From Gammaproteobacteria bacterium (GTDB lineage: Bacteria; Pseudomonadota; Gammaproteobacteria; UBA4575): 64,000 nucleotides of DNA. The DNA lies in contig JAJDYY010000008.1 of NCBI GenBank assembly GCA_022824965.1, forward strand, positions 637,482 through 701,481, read 5' to 3'. Below the pieces are notes generated by a model. It saw only the letters and a program-made list of their open reading frames with translations, was not told where the DNA came from and searched no databases. Shown in pieces: positions 29,187 through 40,396 of the stretch (position 1 is its first letter; each line of letters begins with the position of its first letter). Both the position numbers and the translations under genes were made by a program.

Positions 29187-29209
29187 AGAAATCCCGCAAC
29201 GCTTGGCCA

Positions 29210-29965
29210 CTATGGCCACGTCACGTCCACTCGCTGACCAACCGTTGCCGCCGGTTGATCACCGATGAGAATAATAACTTCTGCCAATCCTGACTTTGAA
29301 TCGTAGTCGATAACTTTCACTTTTCCAGAATGGGCCTTGCCTGCAATGCTGACGTGCAGGTCACTGCCAATATCCAGCCCCGCGATCTTTTCTGGGTTCA
29401 GCGACATGACAGCCACCAGTCTCCCGCCCGCCACGGTAACCAAGGGGGTGGCCTGTAACCGGTTGATGACCGTTTGTCCCACCACCACATGGCTTTTCAG
29501 AACGATGAGATCAAAGGGCGCTTTCAAATCAGCGTACTCGAGATCCAGTTCTGCCTGGTCGATGTCGGCCCCGGCTTCCCGATAACGCGCATCTTTTTCG
29601 GCAAAATCGATTTTTGCCTGATCCAGCTCAACTTGGGACAGGACCGTTCGATCATATAACTCCTCAGCGCGTTGCAATTCATTCCGGGCTTCACCGCGAC
29701 CGGGAGCAAACTGCGCCTTGCGCGATTTTGCGGATTGCAGCCGATACTGAAATGGCCGCTTGTCCAGAGAAAGCAGGACGTCGCCTTTTGCGACTCGTTG
29801 CCCGGGAACGACGTATATTGCTTCAATGACCCCGGAAACCGGTACGGATAATGCGGCTTTTTGTTCCCACTGCAATACGCCGTCCGCCTCACCTGCCGCA
29901 TGCGCCATTGGCGCCAGGGTTGTCAAAACCAGCAGCAGGACACGTGCAATCATTTCAGTACTCAC
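29210..29965 (-). CDS. Periplasmic adaptor (HlyD/RND membrane-fusion family)
   Basis: 251 residues, short for the family. A signal peptide (RVLLLVLTTLAPMAHA) precedes a lipoyl/barrel-sandwich half (SGVIEAIYVVPGQRVAKGDVLLSLDKRPFQ), a coiled-coil hairpin (~75-140), and the second half (YADLKAPFDLIVLKSHVVVGQTV), then a beta-barrel. Adaptors bridge an inner-membrane pump to a TolC channel, but no pump gene is nearby. The start is GTG 29965, with ATG 29953 as an alternative. It lies 10 bases after the TolC gene. Confidence 0.87.
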   Translation of the reverse strand: MSTEMIARVLLLVLTTLAPMAHAAGEADGVLQWEQKAALSVPVSGVIEAIYVVPGQRVAKGDVLLSLDKRPFQYRLQSAKSRKAQFAPGRGEARNELQRAEELYDRTVLSQVELDQAKIDFAEKDARYREAGADIDQAELDLEYADLKAPFDLIVLKSHVVVGQTVINRLQATPLVTVAGGRLVAVMSLNPEKIAGLDIGSDLHVSIAGKAHSGKVKVIDYDSKSGLAEVIILIGDQPAATVGQRVDVTWP

Positions 29966-29975
29966 TTTCTCTCAT

Positions 29976-31322
29976 TTACCGGCCTGTCTGTGGATGGCCC
30001 TCTGTCTTTTCAGTGACCGCAGCCCAGTTCATTGAATGTTCTTCACCAACCAGATGACTTAACTGTGCCAATAATAAAGCCATCTGAAAGGTTTGTCTGG
30101 CATCGCGCAATTGGGACTCAGATATCTGGATCTGCGCATCTCCAAGGTCTGTCTTCACTTCCAGTTCGTACAGTGCCCTGGAACGATCCATGTACAGTTC
30201 GCGATAGTCGGAAAACACGTCGCTTGCCTGGCGCTGGGCTTCAAGCACGGCAAACTCTTCTATCATGCCCCAGATTCTCTGGCGTATCTCCAGTTCAAGC
30301 TGCCGGCGCTGGTAAAGAATCTGATTCACCTTGAGTTGGGCTTTTTTGATGGCTGCATCACTCTGGCCACCGCTAAAAAGTGGCCAGGTCATTTGCAGTC
30401 CTGCCCGCCATTTGTCATGGCTGCCCAGTTCCCTTGAATATTCACTGCGCTCAATCACGGCAGAAACGTCCGGGCGATAGGGAGCGTGCGCAGCTTCTAC
30501 TTCTGCTCTTGCAGACTGCAACTCCGAATCAAGCGCAGCCAGCAGACGATTATTTTTCAGGGCTTTTTCTATCAATATGTTGAAACCCAGCAGCGCACGA
30601 TTATCCACATCAAGTTCGGGCACAGATAACACGGAAGGCTGCTGCCCGGGCCGGTTCAGCGCCAGGGCCAGGGCCTGGCGTGTGCGACTCGCCTGTCCTT
30701 TGCTTTCAGCCGCCAAAAGACGAGCTTGCTGATAGGCGTTCTCCAATTCCTGCAAATCCACGTCGGACAGCTTGCCAAGCTCGTGGCTGTCCTGCCCTTC
30801 GTCAAACCTGACAAACCTGACCGCCATGTTTTCATTGTCGCGGGAGGCTTTCAGGTCGGCAAGTATGATGTCAAAAAACTTCTGCATCACTGTGATGGTG
30901 TATAGGCTGCGGTTGTCAGCTATCCTCAGCCTGGCTGCTTTTCGATCCTGCTCGGCTGACTCGGCCAGTGAACTGCTGTAGCCGCCATCATAGAGTGGCT
31001 TGCTCAAGACCAGCCGCAGGCCGTGATCATCATGGTCGCCGGTATCAAACCTAGAGCTTCCCGCCTCATACCAGTGCAGCCTGCCGACCAGATCGACGTT
31101 CAGGCTGTTGTGCGCCCGGGCTTCATCTGCAGTATTTTTTGCCCGCTCCAGCAATAGCTTGTCCTGCAAGAGCACAGGATGCTGTTCGTCAATCAGCGCT
31201 ATGGCCTGTTGCAGGGTCAGGGGGTCCGGAAGAGGCCGCAAGTCAGCGGCATGCAAAAGACCGGCAGACAGCACTGCGGATGTCAGCAGCATAGACCATA
31301 CACAGCTTCTGCATAGATACAT
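29976..31322 (-). CDS. TolC-family outer-membrane efflux channel
   Basis: 448 residues with a signal peptide ending near LLHAADL. The outer-membrane efflux protein pattern appears twice: long amphipathic helices with heptad-like spacing (VDLQELENAYQQARLLAAESK; LRDARQTFQMALLLAQLSHL) and strand pairs. The domain duplication is clear (N-half from LTLQQAIALIDEQHP, C-half from LLGFNILIEKALKNNRLLAALDSELQ). A GGAGG site precedes the start. It sits between a thioredoxin and an adaptor gene on the minus strand. Confidence 0.9.
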   Translation of the reverse strand: MYLCRSCVWSMLLTSAVLSAGLLHAADLRPLPDPLTLQQAIALIDEQHPVLLQDKLLLERAKNTADEARAHNSLNVDLVGRLHWYEAGSSRFDTGDHDDHGLRLVLSKPLYDGGYSSSLAESAEQDRKAARLRIADNRSLYTITVMQKFFDIILADLKASRDNENMAVRFVRFDEGQDSHELGKLSDVDLQELENAYQQARLLAAESKGQASRTRQALALALNRPGQQPSVLSVPELDVDNRALLGFNILIEKALKNNRLLAALDSELQSARAEVEAAHAPYRPDVSAVIERSEYSRELGSHDKWRAGLQMTWPLFSGGQSDAAIKKAQLKVNQILYQRRQLELEIRQRIWGMIEEFAVLEAQRQASDVFSDYRELYMDRSRALYELEVKTDLGDAQIQISESQLRDARQTFQMALLLAQLSHLVGEEHSMNWAAVTEKTEGHPQTGR

Positions 31323-31366
31323 GCACCATCCTCCAGTGAATGCGTACCAAGGCCGGTGGGAGTCTG

Positions 31367-31918
31367 TCAGCTTTTTTGCAGCTCCTCTTTCCTCTCCCGT
31401 TTATACCGGGTGAAGCTGGTATTTTTATAGTGGCCATCCGCAACATAGTCGGCCAGCCACTTGAACTCGTTCGCACTTTTCGTTGCACCGATATAACGCG
31501 CTATCCGATTTCCGCTCAGATCAAAAAAGGCAATCACTGGCGTGGCTCGAACGCGATGTACTTTTTCCGCGTACTCTTTCTGCGTCGTATCGTTGCCCTC
31601 AAAATCGACGATCTCGATGTCACCCTCAATATCGTGAGTGAGCAGTATGAATCTTTCGCGATAGTATTCCTGAATCTCGGGCCGATTCATGATCGTGTCT
31701 TTCATTCGAATGCAAAATGGACATTCGTCCATTTCAAAAAAAATCATTATTCCTTTCTTTCCCTGTTCCCGGGCATTTTCCAACTCTTCCGAATAGTCAC
31801 CAAAAGACTGATGAAAAAAGTACTGGTATGGATCACGAGGAGTTTCTGCATGCACGGCAGACAGCAATGTCCATAGCAGGATGCCTGTGATGCAAGATAT
31901 GAATTTTTTATGGTTCAT
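31367..31918 (-). CDS. Periplasmic thioredoxin-fold protein
   Basis: 183 residues with a signal peptide (ITGILLWTLLSAVHA). The thioredoxin fold shows the active site ECPFC (Cys66 and Cys69) after the strand GIMIFFEMD, and the cis-Pro segment RATPVIAFFDLSGNRIARYIG. It resembles SoxW/DsbD-gamma-like thioredoxins, which reduce periplasmic disulphides. It would be the first gene of the operon leading to TolC (44-base gap) and the HlyD adaptor. Its partner in electron transfer is not visible here. Confidence 0.85.
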   Translation of the reverse strand: MNHKKFISCITGILLWTLLSAVHAETPRDPYQYFFHQSFGDYSEELENAREQGKKGIMIFFEMDECPFCIRMKDTIMNRPEIQEYYRERFILLTHDIEGDIEIVDFEGNDTTQKEYAEKVHRVRATPVIAFFDLSGNRIARYIGATKSANEFKWLADYVADGHYKNTSFTRYKRERKEELQKS

Positions 31919-32235
31919 GCTCGCTCCATTTCTCCGCTAAATGCCGGTTACTGAGCTGTATACCAGGAAACAAGTCCTCTTCGAATTTGAATCCTGTTGT
32001 CACCTGGCTTATGTCCTGATAAAGCGCGTATCAGAAGAAACCTCAAAGGTTGCAGTCAATCCCTACAGGACCAACGCCTCAGGCATGTCCGGGCCTTCTC
32101 ACTATATGATACCCCATGATTGATCTTATATTCTCACAACAAAATAATTGTTCTGGAGCCGAACAGAGTCGAGACTGTGGAGTTCTTCAGTTTCATTTTG
32201 AATTTATGTTGGATAGCAAGTTGGTAATTGATCCA
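31919..32235. other. AT-rich intergenic region upstream of the thioredoxin operon
   Basis: 317 bases without a convincing gene; a 60-codon open frame shows no family pattern. A perfect AACAA-N5-TTGTT dyad lies at 32138-32152 in an AT-rich setting and could be an operator or chance. The promoter of the thioredoxin-TolC-HlyD operon must lie here or further up. Confidence 0.45.
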
Positions 32236-32928
32236 TCAAGGCCGTTCTCCAGCAAAAGCACCCAGAAAGTTCACGGTATCGAACACCCCTCCGATGACAC
32301 CGCTCGGGTAGAACAATACTCTTGCTGTAGTAGTGCAGCCTGGACCGGGGGCACACTCCCTCGCAATTGCATAAGGAAGGGACCCATCCTGAAAAACTGT
32401 TTGGATCCCTTCAGGTATCGGAACGCTCTCAAACTCCCAATCAATAAAACTATAACGAGTCGAGCCGCTGCCCCTACAGCAACCAAACACAGCTGAAAAT
32501 GTGCCGGAATAGCGGCCGTAGGTAGACTTTTTGTGCCCGGCAATTACACCCCCATACGTGGCCCCTGCCAATTGTGCATGAGAAGAGCGATCAAGAATGC
32601 TCGTGGCGCCGCGAGTATGTACAAGCTGGATTCCAACGTCGTCCCCGACTTCTGAATGGCTGTAGACCTGCACTTCCAGTCCATACGGCGCTATGATGCT
32701 TTCTAGCCACGTACCATAAGCATTGATGTCGACTCTTTGCCTAGTAATTTGAATTGCTGGCGGATCATCCAGCGTATCAAGAGGCATCTCGGTTTGAGGC
32801 ATCTCGGTTTGGGGTACGGAGTGATTTACTGCTTCAGGTGGATGAAATCCCATCCCTGTGCCACCCCCAGCTCCGCAGGCAGAAATCAAAAACAGCAAGG
32901 CCAACCAGCCTAATATCGAATAAAACAT
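32236..32928 (-). CDS. Lipoprotein, possibly TbpB-like beta-barrel family
   Basis: 230 residues. LLFLISACGAGGG is a clear lipobox followed by a Gly-rich start, typical of surface lipoproteins. After a ~50-residue linker with a QTEMP repeat, the rest is beta-rich and Gly/Tyr-rich (YGRYSGTFSAVFGCC, GVIGGVFDTVNFLGAFAGERP). The end resembles the C-terminal GxFGAxR pattern of transferrin-binding-protein-B-like domains. A CC pair and two more Cys (ECAPGPGC) may form disulphides. Function is unknown; base use looks AT-richer than its neighbours. Confidence 0.6.
   Translation of the reverse strand: MFYSILGWLALLFLISACGAGGGTGMGFHPPEAVNHSVPQTEMPQTEMPLDTLDDPPAIQITRQRVDINAYGTWLESIIAPYGLEVQVYSHSEVGDDVGIQLVHTRGATSILDRSSHAQLAGATYGGVIAGHKKSTYGRYSGTFSAVFGCCRGSGSTRYSFIDWEFESVPIPEGIQTVFQDGSLPYAIARECAPGPGCTTTARVLFYPSGVIGGVFDTVNFLGAFAGERP
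32781..32810 (-). repeat. 15-base tandem duplication inside the lipoprotein gene
   Basis: GAGGCATCTCGGTTT occurs twice head to tail (32781-32795, 32796-32810). It encodes a doubled five-residue unit (PQTEM) in the linker behind the lipobox, keeps the frame, and could vary in copy number by slippage. Confidence 0.9.
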
Positions 32929-33376
32929 GGCTCAGAGTGTAAGCACCTACATGAGATACTTACCCACACTGCTCAAAGCCGAGCGACTTTAGTTTGCCTT
33001 CCGTATAGCTGTCTTTGTGGGTGCAGTACTCCTCCGCATGAGATAACGGACCAGACCCGATACGAGCAGATCACCCCGTAAGTGCTAGATAAACCTCCCA
33101 AGTACAGTGTCAACAGTTACCACTAGCATTATAAAACTGAATTTTACTAAAATTAATATATTTTATAACACGGGATTTTGATATGATTGAATCTTTGGCA
33201 AAGCGAACAATAGGCGAGTATCACTAAAGTCTCCTGCAGCAGATTCCCGCACGATCTAGATAGGATGAAAGATAGAGAAACCTTGGTGCAATACCGAGGC
33301 TAATCGAAACTGAGGAGTACCCTGGTTTCGATAGAATTCACGAGTCTCGGAAACTCGAAAAGTAACTGGATTTTAA
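32929..33376. other. AT-rich gene-free region beside tRNA-Pro
   Basis: 448 bases with no supported gene, strongly AT-rich around 33110-33190. It lies at the 3' end of tRNA-Pro, where integrative elements often insert, but I found no integrase gene and no copy of the tRNA 3' end elsewhere in the window. A short CGAGT/ACTCG inverted repeat lies just past the tRNA end, without a T-run. Confidence 0.45.
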
Positions 33377-33453
33377 TGGTCGGAGTGAGAGGATTTGAAC
33401 CTCCGACCCCTGCCTCCCGAAGACAGTGCTCTACCAAGCTGAGCTACACTCCG
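33377..33453 (-). tRNA. tRNA-Pro (anticodon CGG)
   Basis: 77 bases including an encoded CCA. The acceptor stem pairs CGGAGTG with CACTCCG. The D arm contains AGCTCAGCTTGGTAGAGC, the anticodon stem CTGTC/GGCAG encloses loop TTCGGGA with anticodon CGG, and the T arm contains GGTTCAAATCC. It closely resembles E. coli proK. It lies after ispB on the same strand. Confidence 0.96.
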
Positions 33454-33562
33454 CAATCGTTCTACAAACAGCATCCAGTGCCTAAAAATAACAGGTTTTA
33501 CTTTCCATGTACCCCCAAGATTCCCGACTCCTTGTAAAAGCATGGTCGTGGATTGACCCTCC

Positions 33563-34531
33563 CTAGGATGTCCGTGAAATTGCAAACCGGGTCAAATCCG
33601 TCAGTGCCTGCCTGTACTCGTTGTCTGGCAGCTTTTCAATATGTTGCTGGGCAAGCTGGGCTTGTTGCTGGGCTGCTTTCAAGGTGTGCTCGATTGCACC
33701 GGTCTCCTCGATTGCAGTCATGACTTCCTGCAGGTGTTTCCTGCCACCCTCAATGATGGCTTCGCGGATCAGTTCCGCGGTACCCCTGTCGCTGTTTTTA
33801 AGTGCATGGATCAGAGGCAGCGTGGGTTTACCCTCGGTCAGATCATCACCCAGATTCTTTCCCATTTCCTCCGGCGAGGACTGATAATCGAGGACATCGT
33901 CCTTGAGCTGGAAGGCTGTGCCGAGATGTACCCCGTAATTTGCACAGGCCGCTTCAACCTCTTGCGGTTGTCCCGCCAACACGGCCCCAAGCTGGCATGC
34001 AGCTTCAAATAATTTTGCCGTTTTGGACTGTATCACAACCATGTAGTGTTCTTCCGAAGAGTCCGGGTCATTGGAGTTCAGAAGCTGCATGACTTCACCT
34101 TCCGCAATGGTGTTGGAGGCCCGCGCAAGAATTTCCATGACGCGCATCTCACCCACCTCCACCATCATTTCAAAGGAACGTGAAAACAGGAAATCCCCTG
34201 CCAGTATGCTGGCTTCATTACCCCAGATCAGATTGGCAGTTTCGTGGCCACGTCTCATGCTTGAGCTGTCTACAACGTCATCGTGCAGCAGGGTTGCCGT
34301 ATGTATGAATTCAATGATGGCGGCAACGTGCAGATGCTTTTCACCCGTGTAGCTGCACGCCCTGGCACTTAACAGGGCGAGCAGCGGGCGAATCCGCTTG
34401 CCGCCGCTATCCAGGATGTAGTTGATGATCTGACAGATCAGGGTGATATCGGAATGCAGGTGTCGACGAATCACGTCGTTCACGCCTTCCATGTCGTCAG
34501 CCATCAGGGCCTGTACCTGCTTGAAGTCCAT
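33563..34531 (-). CDS. ispB: Octaprenyl (polyprenyl) diphosphate synthase
   Basis: 322 residues. It builds the long isoprenoid tail of ubiquinone from farnesyl diphosphate and IPP. Both Asp-rich motifs are present: LLHDDVVDSSSMRRG (first, DDxxD variant) and QLKDDVLDYQ (second). GGKRIRPLLALLSARA near residue 43 is the substrate-binding start of the family. It is divergent from rplU, the order known in E. coli. Confidence 0.95.
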   Translation of the reverse strand: MDFKQVQALMADDMEGVNDVIRRHLHSDITLICQIINYILDSGGKRIRPLLALLSARACSYTGEKHLHVAAIIEFIHTATLLHDDVVDSSSMRRGHETANLIWGNEASILAGDFLFSRSFEMMVEVGEMRVMEILARASNTIAEGEVMQLLNSNDPDSSEEHYMVVIQSKTAKLFEAACQLGAVLAGQPQEVEAACANYGVHLGTAFQLKDDVLDYQSSPEEMGKNLGDDLTEGKPTLPLIHALKNSDRGTAELIREAIIEGGRKHLQEVMTAIEETGAIEHTLKAAQQQAQLAQQHIEKLPDNEYRQALTDLTRFAISRTS

Positions 34532-34605
34532 AGCCGGGCATTTTACCCTGATCTCGTGTACCCCGGTGTGGATTTTGGGGCGCCCCGGCTGCAGAACGGT
34601 TTTGT

Positions 34606-34634
34606 TTGACCCTTGCCAGACCTCCCGCTAGAAT
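34606..34634 (+). promoter_or_regulatory. Sigma-70-type promoter for rplU-rpmA
   Basis: TTGACC (34606-34611) and TAGAAT (34629-34634) are separated by 17 bases, close to the ideal -35/-10 pair. The expected start would be near 34641, about 30 bases before the rplU start codon. Confidence 0.8.
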
Positions 34635-34670
34635 TGCGCCTCTTTTTAACCCATTCCCGGAGTACTTCAG

Positions 34671-34982
34671 GTGTATGCCGTGATTGCCACAGGTGGCAAA
34701 CAGTACCTTGTCCACAAAGGAGACCAGATCAGGATCGAAACGCTGGATCTGGACCCGGGCAAGAAAGTCGAGTTTGATCAGGTGCTGTTGCTGGCCGATG
34801 GCGACGACGTATCCATTGGCACACCGTATATCGAAGGTGGTAAAGTCACTGCCGAGGTTCAGCATAATGCCAGGGCCAAGAAGATTGATATCATCAAGTT
34901 CAAACGCAGAAAGCACCACATGAGGCGAATGGGCCACAGGCAGCACTACACGCAGGTCAAAATTACAGACATTTCAAAGTAG
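34671..34982 (+). CDS. rplU: 50S ribosomal protein L21
   Basis: 103 residues, GTG start. It begins MYAVIATGGKQYLVHKGDQI and ends with HMRRMGHRQHYTQVKI, which is the L21 signature that binds 23S rRNA. It is cotranscribed with rpmA (9-base gap). Confidence 0.98.
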   Translation: MYAVIATGGKQYLVHKGDQIRIETLDLDPGKKVEFDQVLLLADGDDVSIGTPYIEGGKVTAEVQHNARAKKIDIIKFKRRKHHMRRMGHRQHYTQVKITDISK

Positions 34983-34991
34983 AGGTCGGTT

Positions 34992-35252
34992 ATGGCACAC
35001 AAGAAAGCTGGAGGCAGCACCCGCAACGGACGTGACTCGAAGTCCAAGCGTCTCGGTGTGAAATGTTTCGGGGGCCAGCAGGTCAATGCGGGAAGCATCA
35101 TCGTGCGACAGCGGGGCACCCGCTTTCATGCCGGTGAAAATGTCGGCCGGGGAAAAGATGACACCTTGTTCGCAAAAGAGAACGGGCAGGTGGTATTTGA
35201 GACCAAAGGGCCCAGGAACAAGAAGTTCGTGCGTGTCGATGCCGTGCACTGA
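34992..35252 (+). CDS. rpmA: 50S ribosomal protein L27
   Basis: 86 residues. [20 protein letters not shown] is the conserved N-terminus that reaches toward the peptidyl transferase centre. The G-x-R-F-H segment [20 protein letters not shown] is also typical. A strong terminator follows, separating it from obgE. Confidence 0.98.
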   Translation: MAHKKAGGSTRNGRDSKSKRLGVKCFGGQQVNAGSIIVRQRGTRFHAGENVGRGKDDTLFAKENGQVVFETKGPRNKKFVRVDAVH

Positions 35253-35278
35253 CCCGTCCCGCCAGCCGATTTGACGTG

Positions 35279-35303
35279 AAGCCCCGCATGACGGGGCTTT
35301 TTT
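35279..35303 (+). terminator. Intrinsic terminator after rpmA
   Basis: AAGCCCCG (35279-35286) and CGGGGCTT (35292-35299) form an 8-bp stem with a 5-base loop, followed by a T-run to 35303. It ends the rplU-rpmA transcript; obgE starts 21 bases later. Confidence 0.92.
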
Positions 35304-35305
35304 GA

Positions 35306-37451
<2,146 letters not shown>

Positions 37452-37485
37452 TGGATCAGATGATGCAGCGCCGAGCGCCGCCGGG

Positions 37486-37746
37486 CTACATGGCCTTGAT
37501 ACGTGCGTTCAGACGGCTCTTGTGACGGGCGGCCTTGTTGGCATGGATCAGTTTTTTGCCGACGGCCGAATCAATGCTGGGCTGGGCCAGCTTGAATGCA
37601 TCTGCTGCAGCCTCCTTGTCTCCCGAATGAATCGACTTGACCACCGCCTTGATTCGCGTACGCAGTTTTGTGCGTTGACTCACATTGTGCTGGCGGTGCC
37701 TGACCGCCTGGCGCGCACGCTTTCTTGCTGAGGGGGAGTTGGCCAA
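37486..37746 (-). CDS. rpsT: 30S ribosomal protein S20
   Basis: 86 residues. [21 protein letters not shown] and the C-terminal [20 protein letters not shown] are the S20 pattern, a three-helix bundle that binds 16S rRNA. It is convergent with proB and divergent from murJ, as in E. coli. Confidence 0.98.
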   Translation of the reverse strand: MANSPSARKRARQAVRHRQHNVSQRTKLRTRIKAVVKSIHSGDKEAAADAFKLAQPSIDSAVGKKLIHANKAARHKSRLNARIKAM

Positions 37747-37852
37747 TGTCTAATCGCTTTTCTGTTTGGATTGTGCGTTCGGGCTGCGAACTATGGTAGT
37801 AAGATAAATAAATGTCAACCCCTGCTCCCTAGGCCCGCACTCCAGGTACACA

Positions 37853-39418
37853 ATGGCTGAACATCGAGCCCTGTTCAAATCCACCGCCGTCACAGGCGGA
37901 ATCACGGCTGTCTCGAGAGTATTCGGATATCTCAGGGATGCCGTGATATTTATCTTCCTGGGCGCCACCGGCGGCACCGATGCCTTTTTCGTGGCCTTCC
38001 GTATCCCGAATTTCCTGCGGCGCCTTTTTGCAGAAGGGGCTTTCTCACAGGCCTTCGTGCCGGTCCTGTCCGAATACAAGGAACAGCGCTCGCGAGCGGA
38101 ACTGCAGGCACTCATCAATCATGTGACCGGGACCCTCAGCATCATTCTTTTCCTGGTCAGCGTCCTGGGGGTTTTGCTCGCACCTGCCCTGATATACATC
38201 TTCGCCCCGGGCTTCATCAGCGACAGCACACGGTTTGATCTTGCCACACAGATGCTGCGCATTACCTTCCCGTACATACTGTTCATCTCGCTGACTGCCT
38301 TGTCGGCGAGCATCCTGAACACCTTCAACCGTTTTGCAGTACCGGCGTTCACGCCGGTACTCCTGAACCTGTCACTGATCGCCGCAACCCTGTGGCTGGC
38401 CCCGGAAATGGAACAACCCGTGGTCGCACTGGCATGGGGGGTGTTTGTTGCCGGCATAGTCCAGCTGGCTTTCCAGCTTCCCTTCTTGTCGGCACTGGGT
38501 GTGCTGCCGAAGGTTTCACTGCATGGCGCCAAAGACGGCGTGCAAAAAATCATGCGGCTGATGCTGCCGGCCATTTTCGGCTCGTCCGTCGTGCAGATCA
38601 ACCTGCTGATCAACACGCTGATCGCTTCGTTCCTGGCCGTTGGCAGCATCAGCTGGCTGTATATCTCGGACCGCTTCGTGGAACTCCCACTGGCCATTTT
38701 TGGCGTGGCCATGGCGACCATCATCCTGCCCCGGCTGTCCCGCCAGTACGTCAACCACTCCACCGACGAGTTCAACAGGACGCTCGACTGGGCACTGCGG
38801 CTTTCCATATTCATCTCGATTCCCGCGACCGTCGGCCTGATCCTGCTGGCCAGCCCGATTCTGACATCGCTGATCCAGTACCGGGAATTTACTGCCACGG
38901 ACACGTTGATGGCATCCGCCAGCCTGAAGGCCTATGCGCTGGGATTGCCGGCATTCATCCTGATCAAGGTGCTGGCACCGGGGTTCTATTCACGCCAGGA
39001 TACCAAGACCCCTGTAAAGATCGGGGTGATTGCCATGGCCTGCAATATCATCCTGAACCTCGCATTCGTCTGGATCTGGCTGCAGTGGGATCTTGCCGCT
39101 CCGCATGCCGCCCTGGCCCTGGCCACCTCGCTGGCCGCCTACCTGAATGCTGCACTGCTGTTCTCCAGGCTGAAAGGCTCTGCAGCCCTGGTTTTGCCGC
39201 CAGGCTGGATGAGGTACCTGACCCAGGTGCTGACGGCCACAGTTGTGATGGGTATTGCGCTGATGTGGATCTTGCCCGAGGCCCATCAGTGGCTGAACTG
39301 GGATGTGGCCGAGCGCATCATGGCCTTGCTGGGCTTTATGCTGTCAGGGCTTGTGCTGTATATTGGCGCGTTGGCCTTGCTGGGGGTACGCAGGAATTTG
39401 TTTGTGCTGCAACCGTAA
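37853..39418 (+). CDS. murJ: Lipid II flippase MurJ
   Basis: 521 residues with about 14 membrane helices. MurJ flips lipid II across the inner membrane for peptidoglycan synthesis. VSRVFGYLRDAVIFIFLGATGGTDAFFVAFRIPNFLRRLFAEGAFSQAFVPVL holds the conserved charged residues of the first helices (Arg in GYLRD, RIPNFLRRLFAEGAFSQAF region). It heads the murJ-ribF-ileS-lspA series. Confidence 0.96.
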   Translation: MAEHRALFKSTAVTGGITAVSRVFGYLRDAVIFIFLGATGGTDAFFVAFRIPNFLRRLFAEGAFSQAFVPVLSEYKEQRSRAELQALINHVTGTLSIILFLVSVLGVLLAPALIYIFAPGFISDSTRFDLATQMLRITFPYILFISLTALSASILNTFNRFAVPAFTPVLLNLSLIAATLWLAPEMEQPVVALAWGVFVAGIVQLAFQLPFLSALGVLPKVSLHGAKDGVQKIMRLMLPAIFGSSVVQINLLINTLIASFLAVGSISWLYISDRFVELPLAIFGVAMATIILPRLSRQYVNHSTDEFNRTLDWALRLSIFISIPATVGLILLASPILTSLIQYREFTATDTLMASASLKAYALGLPAFILIKVLAPGFYSRQDTKTPVKIGVIAMACNIILNLAFVWIWLQWDLAAPHAALALATSLAAYLNAALLFSRLKGSAALVLPPGWMRYLTQVLTATVVMGIALMWILPEAHQWLNWDVAERIMALLGFMLSGLVLYIGALALLGVRRNLFVLQP

Positions 39419-39454
39419 GCGCCGACACGGTTTCATGAACGGGTCTTTGATTTT

Positions 39455-40387
39455 ATGCAGCTAACGAGATACCTCGGTACCGGAACAGGGCATCCCGTGG
39501 CATCCGTGGCCACCATCGGCAACTTTGACGGTGTGCACCGGGGCCACCAGACCGTTTTGAAAAAATTGCAGTCGAGAAGCCAGGCACTGGGACTGCCTTC
39601 CATGGTGATCGCCTTTGAGCCCTCGGCCAAGGAGTTTTTCCTGGGCAGCCAGGCGCCGGCGAGACTGACCAACTTCAGAGAAAAATTTGGTCTGCTGCGG
39701 GATCTCGGGATCGACCGTTTCGTATGCCTTTCATTCAACCGGATGCTGGCCAACATGCCTCCCGAAACCTTCATCAGGGATATCCTGATCTCCGGCCTGA
39801 ACATCAGGCACCTGACGGTCGGCGACGACTTCCGTTTCGGGAAAGACCGCAAGGGGGATTATCCCTTGCTGGTGCGCATTGGGGACGAGCTGGGCTTCAG
39901 CGTCGAGAACACCGAAGGCTTCTTCGTCAATGAAGAACGTGTCAGCAGCTCCCTGATCCGAGACCACCTTGCCAACGGCAGGCTGGATCTTGCACAACAG
40001 CTGCTTGGACGCATGTACAGCATGTCCGGGCGCGTGATACACGGCGACCACCGGGGACAAGACCTCGGTTTCCCGACAGCGAATATCCCGGTCAAGCGCA
40101 GGTTTTCCCCGATCAGTGGCGTATTCGCAACCAAGGTGAAGATCGAGAATGACACCGAGGTTCTGGGGGTGACCAACGTAGGGTACCGGCCCACGGTCGC
40201 CGGTACGCGCACCCTGATCGAAGTCCACCTGTTCAACTTCTCGCAAATGCTCTACGGGAAACACCTCACCGTGTTTTTCAGCAAGAAAATTCGCGAGGAA
40301 CAAAAATTCAATTCACTTGAAGAATTGAAAAACCAGATACGCGTTGATGCCGAAATGGCAAAAGAACATTTCAAGATCGCCGCCTGA
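39455..40387 (+). CDS. ribF: Bifunctional riboflavin kinase / FAD synthetase
   Basis: 310 residues. It turns riboflavin into FMN and then FAD. The N-terminal nucleotidyltransferase domain shows ATIGNFDGVHRGHQTVLKKL with the HxGH-like motif, and ISGLNIRHLTVGDDFRFGKDRKG. The C-terminal flavokinase domain has GRVIHGDHRGQDLGFPTANI. The gene starts 36 bases after murJ and ends 9 bases before ileS. Confidence 0.96.
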   Translation: MQLTRYLGTGTGHPVASVATIGNFDGVHRGHQTVLKKLQSRSQALGLPSMVIAFEPSAKEFFLGSQAPARLTNFREKFGLLRDLGIDRFVCLSFNRMLANMPPETFIRDILISGLNIRHLTVGDDFRFGKDRKGDYPLLVRIGDELGFSVENTEGFFVNEERVSSSLIRDHLANGRLDLAQQLLGRMYSMSGRVIHGDHRGQDLGFPTANIPVKRRFSPISGVFATKVKIENDTEVLGVTNVGYRPTVAGTRTLIEVHLFNFSQMLYGKHLTVFFSKKIREEQKFNSLEELKNQIRVDAEMAKEHFKIAA

Positions 40388-40396
40388 AACCTGGAT

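Noticed and set aside
31941..32496. Plus-strand open frames opposite the lipoprotein and its upstream region
   Set aside because: They lack signal peptides and domain patterns and run antisense to the better-supported lipoprotein gene.
33377..33453. tRNA-Pro as the attachment site of a resident mobile element
   Set aside because: No integrase and no second copy of the tRNA 3' end was seen in the window; only suggestive AT-rich DNA remains.
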